Positions 50,230-59,626 of a stretch of 64,000 nt of DNA are shown here, piece by piece. Origin of the DNA: Pectobacterium polaris (GTDB lineage: Bacteria > Pseudomonadota > Gammaproteobacteria > Enterobacterales > Enterobacteriaceae); NCBI RefSeq assembly GCF_002307355.1, contig NZ_CP017481.1, positions 4,526,001 to 4,590,000 on the forward strand, in the 5' to 3' direction. The position numbers and the translations under genes were made by a program. Position 1 is the first letter of the stretch; every line of letters starts with the position of its first letter. The notes beneath the pieces are model-generated. The model ran no database searches and had not been told where the DNA came from. It saw nothing but the letters and a program-made list of their open reading frames with translations.

Positions 50230-50818
50230 CCAACTCACCCGCATTACCATCACAAACATCCAGCTCAACTAGGAGGCCTAGGGCGGCTTTTACAAAGCAT
50301 CTTTCGCCAAGAGCTGCATGTTGAAACGCCCCCCCAGACACGCCAAACACCATTTCTGTGTTCACGACAGCAGCAGTCACAGCATTTCCACCGGTGATAC
50401 TTTTGGCATTTCCTACAAGGTGTTTGACTCGCCTGCGGGCGAAAACCTGTTGTTTGTCACCACCACACCGGTGCACTTAGACCCACTCGCCATTCGTGCT
50501 GGCATCGAACAGCTGGTCGCGCTTGAACCCAGGTTTATGTACCTGACCCACTACGGGCCGGTGCAGCCGACGGCCGCGAATGTCCGGCAGTTACTGGAAT
50601 CACTGGATGCCTTTGTCGCTATCGCCGAACAACACGCCAGCCCGCTTGAAGGTCGTCACCAGCGCATTGCCGAAGCCATGCTCGACTGGCTGACAACACA
50701 ACTGGCGACCATCAACCCGGCGGCAGACCTGCAACAGGCCCGCGCCTGGCTGGCAACAGATGCCGACCTCAACACCCAGGGGCTGGAAGTCTGGCTGGAC
50801 AAATCCAAGTCACTCTGA
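50230..50818 (+). pseudogene. Metallo-beta-lactamase-fold hydrolase remnant
   Basis: The reading frame from 50318 encodes the C-terminal part of an MBL-fold hydrolase: STGDTFGISYKVFDSPAGEN, TTTPVHLDP, YLTHYGPVQPT. The preceding part, RLLQSIFRQELHVETPP, lies in another frame that joins RHAKHHF (the TPGHxxHH site) across a run of seven C at 50329-50335. The N-terminal half with the first zinc motif is gone. So it is truncated and frameshifted. It points toward the radical SAM gene and overlaps its original end by 9 bases. Confidence 0.65.
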
Positions 50819-51411
50819 ATCTATTAAAGTCCCGAAAAAGCTGCTGTCCGGGTAACCAAGAACTCTGATAGCAGCATTTTCATCAATAATGACTTCGACC
50901 TCGTTAGCGTCTTCTGGCGGCTCCAGAGGAATTCTGCCCCCGCCAGGTAAATTAATTCCTGATTTGACGAGCCCCTCCAACGAAGATTCGTATTCCTTAA
51001 AGAAGAAGAGTAGCGACCGGTTATCATCAAGTCACAATGTTCTCTGAGCAACGCCCAATCCTTGCGTTTTACTAGCTCACTATACGTAAAACCGGTATAT
51101 AAAACCGTCGAGCAGCCCGAGGAGCGCCTGATAGAACTTAATAACCAACGTGTGTTTGGTGCCTGTTGTAGAGGCTCACCTCCAAGTAGGGTTATGCCAT
51201 CAATATCCCTGTATTGAAGAATGTCATCCAATAATTGCTCCCGATGTATCAATTGTTCAGGCTCAAATGACCACATCTGCTGATTCCAGCATCCTTCACA
51301 AGCTAACGAACAACCCTGGAGCCAAATAACGTAACGTTTACCAGGGCCATATATATGGCTTTCTGGTTCAATATGCGCAACGTTGAAGTACTCACCATAG
51401 TCCTGTCGCAC
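50810..51411 (-). pseudogene. NrdG-like radical SAM activase, frameshifted near the C-terminus
   Basis: Small radical SAM protein like the anaerobic ribonucleotide reductase activase family: YVIWLQGCSLACEGCWNQQM holds the CxxxCxxC cluster motif, then DGITLLGGEPLQQA (the GGE motif) and DLMITGRYSSSLRNTNLRWRG. The open frame runs 195 codons to 50824, but its last 40 residues look random. One extra G in the run at 50937-50941 would give YLAGGRIPLEPPEDANEVEV, then IIDENAAIRVLGYPDSSFFG, the expected family ending, with a stop at 50810. GTG start two bases after the DUF1257 remnant. Likely the modifying enzyme of the island system. Confidence 0.72.
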
Positions 51412-51413
51412 AG

Positions 51414-51922
51414 CTACACCATACGGGTCAGTACCAGCTGAATCTGGCCTTTACTATTGGTGGTTTCCTTAACGGAGTAGCCCTAGGATTTGGCCATTGG
51501 CAATGGCTTACTGGCGAGTAGTTTCAACCCTGGCTTTACGTTCTTCCTCAAGGCGGATTCGTTCCTGCTCAGCCAGTTTTTCCAAATGCTTTTCATAAGC
51601 AGATTCGTAAGCACCACTCACATCAGTCAGAAATCTGGAAACCTTGATATAACCCTTTTCTGAAAAGCGATCGACGGTACGACCTGCATACTCATCTGAA
51701 TCATGCATCATTACCCAACGATCTCGCTCAAACCGAAATAGCTGGCAGCCGTTGTATATCACTACGATTCGTTAGAATATCCCCAATCTGAAGTCGATTG
51801 CGCTGAACAAGATCAACATCACTTGAAGTGACTCTTTGTGGTTCAGCCCCAACTGCTGTCAGAGCCTCCATCAGCACTTCTTCAATCACAAATGGCGTAG
51901 CGGTTTTGATTACAGCACTCAT
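51414..51922 (-). pseudogene. DUF1257 (Ycf35-like) gene, broken by frameshifts and stops
   Basis: Three pieces in different frames add up to one DUF1257 protein. Piece one (51922 leftward) ends GDILTNRSD; piece two (to 51508) has YNGCQLFRFERDRWVMMHDS, DEYAGRTVDRFSEKGYIKVS, SAYEKHLEKLAEQERIRLEE and VETTRQ; piece three reads GYSVKETTNSKGQIQLVLTR and stops at 51414. Joins need a frame change near 51763, then a TAA at 51508, another frame change, and a TAG before GYSV. The ATG overlaps the DUF2997 stop (TGATG). Family function unknown; in cyanobacteria and plastids it is Ycf35. Confidence 0.7.
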
Positions 51923-52128
51923 CAGGATTTCCCCCTGAGCGACTGAACCCGAGCCGTTTGTTGAGGCTGCTGATGATATTCATCGGTCTTCTTGACGCTG
52001 CTGACGACACCTTCCAGATTGAGTAATTCATCCAACGCCTCCAGACAGCTTTCGCCCTTGAATCCGCTGGTTTTGGCGCTAATGGCTCCGTCGTCATCAA
52101 TCGTCAGGGTAATTTTCTGTTGAGGCAT
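51922..52128 (-). CDS. DUF2997 small protein
   Basis: 68-residue protein of the DUF2997 family: MPQQKITLTIDDDGAISAKT, then GFKGESCLEALDELLNLEG with the family's conserved Gly-Lys/Glu-Ser-Cys, and a polar tail. AAGGAG lies 7 bases before the ATG at 52128; it overlaps the end of the 791-residue gene by 32 bases. DUF2997 genes are regularly found next to DUF1257 and Ycf46-type genes. Its single conserved Cys and small size make it a possible substrate of the adjacent radical SAM enzyme; that is a guess. Confidence 0.78.
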   Translation of the reverse strand: MPQQKITLTIDDDGAISAKTSGFKGESCLEALDELLNLEGVVSSVKKTDEYHQQPQQTARVQSLRGKS

Positions 52129-54472
52129 TGGCGGACTCCTTGTCGCATACAATTTTTGCGTTCAAACATTCAGCATCCTGTCTGGCCTGATTAATCTGAT
52201 CAGTATCAAATACCACCAGATAACGATTCTGCTGATATTTACGCAGTTCCGTTCCTTCTGCTGGCAGCTCTTCTGATGGCCACAGGAATTGGTTTTCAGC
52301 AGCTGTATTACCTTTCAGACCGAGCTGTTTGGCAAAGGCATCAGATGCTTGTTTCGGCTGATATACAAACGATGAACCGTGTTCATTCAGTGCTTTTTCT
52401 GCTCGCTCCTGTTCAGATCTGCTGTTATCCAGTGCTTTTTGAGCCTCCTGGATATCACGCTCGATTTTCTTCACCCCCTGTTCATGATCAGCCAAGCAGC
52501 GCTCAAAAGCGCTGTAATGCTTTTTCCAGGGGTTCTCTTTAATGGATGTTTTCCAATTGTTAGCCTGACCCACATCCATCGACTGCAGAGCTTCTCGTCT
52601 GGCTTTTATACAGGCCTGGCGAGCCTGTTGTGTTAATTCTTCACGTCTGGCTTTGGTTTGTTGAATAGCCTCCTGTCGAGCCTGCTTTTCCGGCTCAACA
52701 GCGTCTTTTGGTGCCGCCTGAGGTATTTCAGGCAAAGCTTCTGCAAAAAACTGTTCAGGTTGGATGTCGTTGACTTCGATGTCATTCAGCTGCTGATCTG
52801 TCAGCCTTTCGGCAGCCGAGATCCAGCTAGCTCTGAATTTTTGCCCAACCTGAAAAGTGGCCTCGGTTTTGTTCTTTTTCAGCTGTTCGAGAGCTGACAC
52901 CCCCTGTTGGGACAAGTCGCTCTTTTTCATCTGTTCGGCTTTCAGACTGTCACGCTGCAGTTCCCAGCGCTGGTTTTGCTCGGCTTTATCCAACTCCTGA
53001 TCAGTGTCGGAACCACGCTTGCGAATTTTATCCTGCAAGGACTCTAATTGCTGGCGATGCAGCTCTCGCTCTGTCGGTGTAGCCTTGGTGACAGACCAAT
53101 TCTTAAGGGTGTCTATTTCCAGATTCAGGGATTTCACCGATTGTCCCTGCCCGAGTAAGACCCCCTTGATAAAGCCTCTTAACTTGTCAGCGATACTTGC
53201 TTGCTGTTGGTCGATTTTGGACTGGGCATTAGTGAGCACTTCAAGGCGTTGCTGCCAATCCTGTTCTGAGTTCCCCCAGGCCTGATACAAGGCATCCGGC
53301 TTTGCAGACTCAGGGCAGTAGGGCGGGTGCACCACCACGTCATAATCAATAAAGTGGGCCAGTTGGCTACGTTGCCAGGCAGTCACCCTAGATGCCAGCT
53401 GTTCGGCTTCATCATTCAGGAAGCTGTCAATGTCCTGAGTGTTGATATCCTCAAGTTCAATTGCGCGAACCTTTGCAACCGCACATTCCTGCTCAGGTTG
53501 GTCTGCGAAACGAAGCGATTGCTGATCAACGTATTCACGAATCGAAGAATCGCCTCGATACTGCCATGCAGCTTCTTCAAATGCCTGGTCGTATGCTTGA
53601 CCAAGTTTCTGACTTTGCTGTGCTGATAATTTCAAACACCAATTGGCCGCAGAGAAATCCGTTTGGTCTGGCAACAACCAGTTTCCGTCCTTTGATAGCA
53701 ATAAAGACGGAATCAGGTTATCACTGAGTGCAACGCCTGTACGAGCCTGCTCTTTTATCTCACGGGACTGCGTTCCCAACAGCAGCCGCCAGCCATCGCC
53801 GGTAGCACCGAAACCAGAATGAGAGGCTGCTTGCAGGTGTTCCAGCGTATCGCCCAGGCAATCGCGTAAGGTGCCACATAGATGATGAGAATGGTTGGTA
53901 ACAACCGCGCCATCCGGATGCTGCACGATAGATTGTTGCTGGTTCTGTCGCAAGTATTCCTCGTTGCTCTGCTCCCAGAACAGTTTGCAGTAACTGCGGA
54001 AACTGTCATCAATCTGCTGACGTTCCAGTTGGATTCCCCAGGCGGATTTATCAGCAGATACCAGAGGCTGACCCGACATCAACATCAGCCCTTGTGCCCG
54101 AGTGGTGGTGTGATCCACCAGTATCAGAACACCTTGCGGGCTCACACCTGTGCGAATCAGGCAACGACCAGACAGAGTATCAATCGCCACCTTGTTGGCA
54201 TTTTTGTCGCCCAGCAGCAGATAAATACGAACACCTTTTTCAGCCTGTTCTCTGATGGCCGAAATCAACGATTCGTCTTTTAGTTGCTTACAGGAAATCA
54301 GCAGGGTAAGACTAGAACAACTGACGTATTCAGCAATTACGTTTCCAGCATCGAACGAATCTAATGAGTCGCTGAAGTCAACATCAGACGCTTGCCTGCT
54401 AAACAAAGCAGGCAGGTACTCATTCTGATAATCGATTCGAAATTGTTCCTGACGAGGTACGATCCGTGCCAT
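52097..54472 (-). CDS. 791-residue protein: degenerate PLD-like domain plus coiled coil
   Basis: N-terminal 190 residues resemble a phospholipase D-like fold (IREQAEKGVRIYLLLGDKNA, QGVLILVDHTTTRAQGLMLM, WGIQLERQQIDDSFRSYCKLFWEQ), but the HxK(x)4D catalytic motif is not intact. After about residue 390 it is mostly charged helix, rich in Gln/Glu/Lys, likely long coiled coil to about 700. The C-terminus (YQQNRYLVVFDTDQINQARQ) is compact. It may be a structural or DNA-binding subunit. Start overlaps the previous stop (TGATG), so it is translated with its neighbours. Confidence 0.68.
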   Translation of the reverse strand: MARIVPRQEQFRIDYQNEYLPALFSRQASDVDFSDSLDSFDAGNVIAEYVSCSSLTLLISCKQLKDESLISAIREQAEKGVRIYLLLGDKNANKVAIDTLSGRCLIRTGVSPQGVLILVDHTTTRAQGLMLMSGQPLVSADKSAWGIQLERQQIDDSFRSYCKLFWEQSNEEYLRQNQQQSIVQHPDGAVVTNHSHHLCGTLRDCLGDTLEHLQAASHSGFGATGDGWRLLLGTQSREIKEQARTGVALSDNLIPSLLLSKDGNWLLPDQTDFSAANWCLKLSAQQSQKLGQAYDQAFEEAAWQYRGDSSIREYVDQQSLRFADQPEQECAVAKVRAIELEDINTQDIDSFLNDEAEQLASRVTAWQRSQLAHFIDYDVVVHPPYCPESAKPDALYQAWGNSEQDWQQRLEVLTNAQSKIDQQQASIADKLRGFIKGVLLGQGQSVKSLNLEIDTLKNWSVTKATPTERELHRQQLESLQDKIRKRGSDTDQELDKAEQNQRWELQRDSLKAEQMKKSDLSQQGVSALEQLKKNKTEATFQVGQKFRASWISAAERLTDQQLNDIEVNDIQPEQFFAEALPEIPQAAPKDAVEPEKQARQEAIQQTKARREELTQQARQACIKARREALQSMDVGQANNWKTSIKENPWKKHYSAFERCLADHEQGVKKIERDIQEAQKALDNSRSEQERAEKALNEHGSSFVYQPKQASDAFAKQLGLKGNTAAENQFLWPSEELPAEGTELRKYQQNRYLVVFDTDQINQARQDAECLNAKIVCDKESANASTENYPDD

Positions 54473-56163
54473 CAGAGAGCCTCCGCTGCGATATTATTAA
54501 TTTGGTCTTGCAAGTATCGAGGCAGTTCTCCCACCTCTTTGGGCGTAAAGGTCGGTGAGCCATCAACACTGAATTGCTCGCCATTCTCGCGAATAAAGTC
54601 CAGCCCGCTGCTGCATTCCCAGCACCAGATATGCTCCTTACCAATCAGAATCCAGTAGCGACCGTGGTTATCGTTTTGCTTTTGCAGGATTTTCCGCGAC
54701 CAGTTGTCTGGCAGCTCTGCCTCATTTCCTTTCTGCTTATCCAGAGTTAGCAGCAAGCCTTCAGCATCAGCAAGACACGCAGCTACATAGCTCAGGTTGC
54801 GGCTTTGACGTGAGGTATGTACATAGCGATCTGAATAGATGAAGTGTTCGATGTATTCGCCACCTGTCAGCTGTTGCAGTAACTCACCAAGATCAAGTAG
54901 ATCAATATTTACCAAGCTGATTGGCATCCGCAACTTGCGGCTTCTGGACGGAGTGAGATCCGCCATCGCCGCTATATGCCAATAAGCCTGCATCTGGCTT
55001 TCGCGTGAAAGCTCTGACAACAAGGATTGCTGTTCTTTAAGCGGAAGTTCAAAATCATTCAAGGCTGGATGGTCCAGCCATTCCGACTGTTTTTTACGAG
55101 CCTCTGCCGATGAGTGGTATTTCCTGCTGTAGAAGTCTTCCAACCAGAAACGCTGCCATTTCTCGGCATCCAACTGGTCGACTGGTTGAATGGGAATATG
55201 CTTGGCCTGAACAGACTGAAACTGCCCTATAGAGGTTGTCAGACCCGAGCGATCAAAACTGCCGATCTGTAATTTCTGGACAGCTGATGGATAACGCTGA
55301 ATCTGTTCAAGCTGAGTTTCCATACGACGGTTATCAGGCAGCCAGTTGCCGTCGAATTCTCCAGCGATAGCGGCCATAACATCGTTCAGGCGATCACCAA
55401 AATCATAGATGGAAATATCCAGAGCTTCTGGGCGTGAGCTGGTTTTATTCTGATTGAATTGCAACATATCCAGTTGGCCTTTCAGGCTGAGCTGCGATGC
55501 TGAAAAGCCCAGTGTCCATTCAAGCTGAATCTCTGCTGATTTTTCGAGCGAGCAAATAACTTCGGGTTCAAGCGATGCCATTTGCAGACTGATGTTCTTC
55601 AATTCGGTCTTGTTGTGATCGACAAAGGACTCTTCCAGAACACTCAGGTGCAAGGAATGCTCAACACGAAATTCCGATCGAGCTGCATCCTGCCCTTTTT
55701 TCCAGCTTTGAATATTAGGATCAAAAAATGCCGTATCACGCTGCATCATGATCGGGCGAGCGCCCAGCAACGGATCATTATCTGTGTACCAGATATGGTA
55801 AAGACCGCGCTCTTTGGCTTCGAACAGGCCGCTATCTATAACTTGCTGGCCTTTATCCGAGATGCCTGATTCATCCCACAGCGCTTCCCGTTTTAGATAC
55901 ACCTTCAGTCGAGAAGGAACATCGGCAGGATTGTTCTGAACACCCTTTAACAAGGACACCAGATCGGGGCGCTTCCGCAAAAACGTACATCTGGCGATGA
56001 TGGGAAAGCGTTTCAGTTGAACGGCTCTGCTGAGCGTTAAGGCTAGCGAGCCTGCTTTACTATCAGCATGTTTGCCAGGACTGGATTGATTAGCAGCCTC
56101 TCCTGGAGCATTCCCTTTATGTTCCGCTAACGACTTCATTCTGTTGTTTTTATTGCCACTCAT
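54472..56163 (-). CDS. 563-residue protein of unknown family
   Basis: I do not recognise the family. A low-complexity N-terminus (NKNNRMKSLAEHKGNAPGEA) precedes a mixed alpha/beta body without membrane segments or clear catalytic motifs; WYTDNDPLLGARPIMMQRDT and YWILIGKEHIWCWECSSGLD are notable. Start and stop overlap the flanking genes by single bases, so it is an integral part of the operon, between helicase and PLD-like genes. Confidence 0.65.
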   Translation of the reverse strand: MSGNKNNRMKSLAEHKGNAPGEAANQSSPGKHADSKAGSLALTLSRAVQLKRFPIIARCTFLRKRPDLVSLLKGVQNNPADVPSRLKVYLKREALWDESGISDKGQQVIDSGLFEAKERGLYHIWYTDNDPLLGARPIMMQRDTAFFDPNIQSWKKGQDAARSEFRVEHSLHLSVLEESFVDHNKTELKNISLQMASLEPEVICSLEKSAEIQLEWTLGFSASQLSLKGQLDMLQFNQNKTSSRPEALDISIYDFGDRLNDVMAAIAGEFDGNWLPDNRRMETQLEQIQRYPSAVQKLQIGSFDRSGLTTSIGQFQSVQAKHIPIQPVDQLDAEKWQRFWLEDFYSRKYHSSAEARKKQSEWLDHPALNDFELPLKEQQSLLSELSRESQMQAYWHIAAMADLTPSRSRKLRMPISLVNIDLLDLGELLQQLTGGEYIEHFIYSDRYVHTSRQSRNLSYVAACLADAEGLLLTLDKQKGNEAELPDNWSRKILQKQNDNHGRYWILIGKEHIWCWECSSGLDFIRENGEQFSVDGSPTFTPKEVGELPRYLQDQINNIAAEAL

Positions 56164-59100
56164 TAATGAGACTTCCCTTTCTTACCTGCATGATGGTGCG
56201 ACTGTTTTGGGCTACTTGCAGTCGAAGCACAGCAGGATTCTGCGAGTTTCTTTAGCTCCAGCGTACGGGAACGCTGAGAGAAATATTCATGATGCCCAAC
56301 AATCACTAACTGATAGCGGGCACGGGTAATGGAGACGTTAAGGCGGTTAGGTGAGTCCATAAAGCCATCACGATGGGTATTCACCATCGACAAGAACACC
56401 ACATCCGCTTCCTGACCCTGAAAGTAATCCACCGTCGCCAACTTGATCGATATGCCTTTGAAATTAAACCGTGCATAACGATTGGCATTACCCGGCAGCT
56501 TTTGAAGGGCTTCCCGCAGGGCTTTTTCCTGACCTTTGTAGAAGGTCAAAATCGCAACATCAAAGGCTTCGCCTTTTTTGTTTTTGCTTTTTCCTTCTGC
56601 CCAATCACAAAACGCTTCAAGCTCAGTTATCAGAGCCTGCGTTTCTTGTTTATTGCTATTGCCCCAGGTTTCTCCCCGAACATCCAGCCAGATATTACGA
56701 GACTTATACCTTGTGTATTGCCATACTTGGTCAGAAGACGTTTTACCGCCATCCTTCAAAACACCTTGTGGGTAAAATTGCTGTCGAGGGAATGCCGATA
56801 TATCCGGATGCATCCGATGTTGATAGGTCAGCGTCGTATAGCGTTGGGACTTCTCAGAAGCATCAAACCCCTGATTCAAGGTCGTTGGATCGTCGCTCTT
56901 GCGTTTGACCAGTCCATCCCCGATAGGGCCTCCAGAATCGACGGAAAAGCAATATTTTTGAGTACATGAATTCGGCCATCAGCTGGTACTGACTTGGGGA
57001 AAAGCCGTTCCAGAGTATCTTCCAGATAACCGGTTTTCTGCTTCTGGTTGGCGGATAACCGCAGCCAGTACTCGCGCTCCAGACGCCAACAAACCTCTTC
57101 CGACCATTTGGTGCTGTCGATCCGGTCGAGTAGTTCCTTATGAACCTGCACGGTATCCTTGTATTCAGAGGTTTTAACTTTGAACGACTCACAGCCAGTT
57201 CCCGAAACCTCATGCTGCGCCGCTTGGGACGTGCGGCACCAATCGGGATGCAGAATCAACATATCGTCCGGAATCCAGCCCGTCAGTTCGCCCAGACAAC
57301 CTTCTTCGACAAAACATAAACGGTGGCGATACAGCTGATCCGGCTTCTGCTGGATCTGTTTCAGCCCAAGCTGATGGCTATCTGCATCACGTTCTGCGTT
57401 TGCCGTTACGACCAACAGGTTATCCAGGCCCTTGGCAAGTTTTAGCATCGAAGTACGTGTTCGAATTTCTTCAACCAATGCACTTGCAACGTCACGGGTA
57501 ACAGGCACCAACACTGGCTGGGAATAGGGATTCTGATGGTCACCTCGCAGCTCCTCCAGCAGGAAGCAGGCTTGCTGGACTGCAGCAGGAAGGTTCTGAC
57601 CGGGTATTTTACCTTTTGGTGGAACCAGCATCAGATTATCGAGGTTGGCGACGATCTGCTCACGATCAGTGAACGGCGATAGCTGACGCACGTCGCCTAC
57701 CAATACCCAGTGTTTGGCGAAGCGGGCAGGCACCAGGAATTCCTGAAAAGTGGTTTTACTGCACTCGTCGATGATCATCACATCAAACGGTGGCTCGCCG
57801 GTATCCAGCGACACCTCGCGATCATTGAACAGTCTCAGAATGCCGATGGTAGTACCGCAAACCAGATTGGAAGAATCTACCATCAGCTGCTTGCTGAGCT
57901 GATCACACCCGTGGATTTTCTGAAGACCGCTGAGCATATTATCGAACTGGAATTCTTCAACACCGATGGCATTGTTTTCATCACCGATACGCAAGGGAAA
58001 GATCTGTGCGGACAGCAATGAATTTTCCTTGACACGTTCCAGCACATTGTTGATCGCGGCATGCGTAGAAGCCGATAGCAGAACACGCTTACCCTGCAGC
58101 ACCAGCTGCATGATCAGTTCAAGAATGGTGGTGGTTTTACCTGTACCCGGCGGGCCATCCAAAATGGTGAAATCTTCGTTAGCCAGGGCTTTGGTAACAA
58201 ACTCACGCTGACGATCACAGCCATCGAAGTTTGGGTCTGTCAGTACTTTCCACTCGGATTCAACGATTCGTACAGGTTGGACGTCTGGCCAACGAGTTTG
58301 CTCACGCTTTTGCAACATCTGAATCAGAGGCCAGTGGCCTGCTGAAGGGCGATTCATCAACTGATTGATGGCATCCTTCTGGCGTTTGAGCTGGCTGGTG
58401 TCTACGCTGACACGAATCTCAGTCGTTTTTCCCTGTTGGGATGGATATTCGCTGTTCCAGTTTTTCTTGCCTTTGATATTTCTGGCCAGCAGGAGCTGGC
58501 GCTCTTCTTGACGTGCTTTAAGCACACGAAAACCGTCATCAAATTTTCGTTCAGTCGAGTCTAGAATCTTGATGTTTTGGTTATCACCAAAGAAGTAATC
58601 CAGATCGGATCTACCGGTATCTTCGCCACCTTCTTTCTCGATCAGCTGAATCCATTTTTCTTCGACACGCGCTGATTCCACTTCCCAAACGAGAGCTGAA
58701 AATGCGGAGCAGGTAAGAGAGTCGGTATCATTGAATTCTTGGTTAGTACGGCTTTCTAGTATCAGACTTTGTGACTTTTTGTTGTCTTCTACATGCAACT
58801 CCCAGTGATCACTGTGCAGGGGCTGGCCTCGGTATTGAAAATGACCGCAACCCAGTTTCGCCAGTTCTTTATTGGTGACATCTTCCAGCCTGTGTCCATC
58901 CAGTTGAGGCCGCGACTCTGAAAATAGCAGCCAACCATTGCCTTCTGATTTGGCTTGCCATTGTTTAAGACGGGATTCGTCCAACCCTTTAATCAGGGTG
59001 AAAGGCGTGTCTTGCCCGTCAACGGACAGAGTGCTGTTGGGTCTCACATGGCCTTGCAGAATCAGACGAGCGTCAATCTGCTTCGTCACCGTACATGGCT

Positions 59101-59611
59101 GGCCGTCGATATAAACCGACTTTAACTGGTCAAGCTGACGGGCCAATGGACGCAGTTCTAGCTGATAACCGCTCCATGATATTGGGTCGTCATCTAATTT
59201 AAGCTCAGGTAAGTACAGCTGATAATCCGAGGCGCTATAACCACCGTCGGGTATATCCGTCTCTCGTCGTCCTTTGCCTTTGCCTTGTCGAATGGGGTCG
59301 TCCTCATCCGGGTCAAAATCAGCATCGGGTAGCTCTCCATCAACGGTGAGAATTTCAAACCAGCCTTGCTTACCAGCCACAACTTCAATTTCGTTCACCG
59401 GCAACAGTTGCCAGATCCGTTTGTCAGGCTTGAGCTGATAGCGCTTGTTGGCGACAGGCTTCCATTCGCAGCTGACTTCCTTGTTCTCTAGTGCCTTGAT
59501 GCTGCTATTCAGGTAATGCATAAACGGCATCAGGACACTATTGGTCTGGCTGTCCAGTGTGTCTGCCTTGAAGCCTTGCTGTTCAAGGGCAGTAAAAAAC
59601 GGGTTTTCCAT
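56163..59611 (-). pseudogene. UPF1-like SF1 helicase, split by a frameshift
   Basis: A large DNA/RNA helicase (AAA_11/AAA_12 type) in two open frames: 59611-56876 (911 residues) and 56879-56163. The first has Walker A GPPGTGKTTTILELI near 485, the Walker B variant MIIDECSKTTF near 615 and VGDVRQLSPFTD; the second has TLTYQHRMHPDIS, YFQGQEADVVFLSMV and RLNVSITRARYQLVIVG (motifs V and VI). One more G in the GGGG run at 56918-56921 would join them as SGDGLVKRKSDDPTTLNQGF, fitting both frames. So the gene is intact apart from one base: recent mutation or sequencing error. The N-terminal 450 residues are a family-specific domain. Confidence 0.78.
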
Positions 59612-59626
59612 AACAAACGGTCCTGG

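Noticed and set aside
53416..53604. Small minus-strand frame inside the 791-residue gene
   Set aside because: Out-of-frame overlap inside a long gene of the island operon with no independent support.
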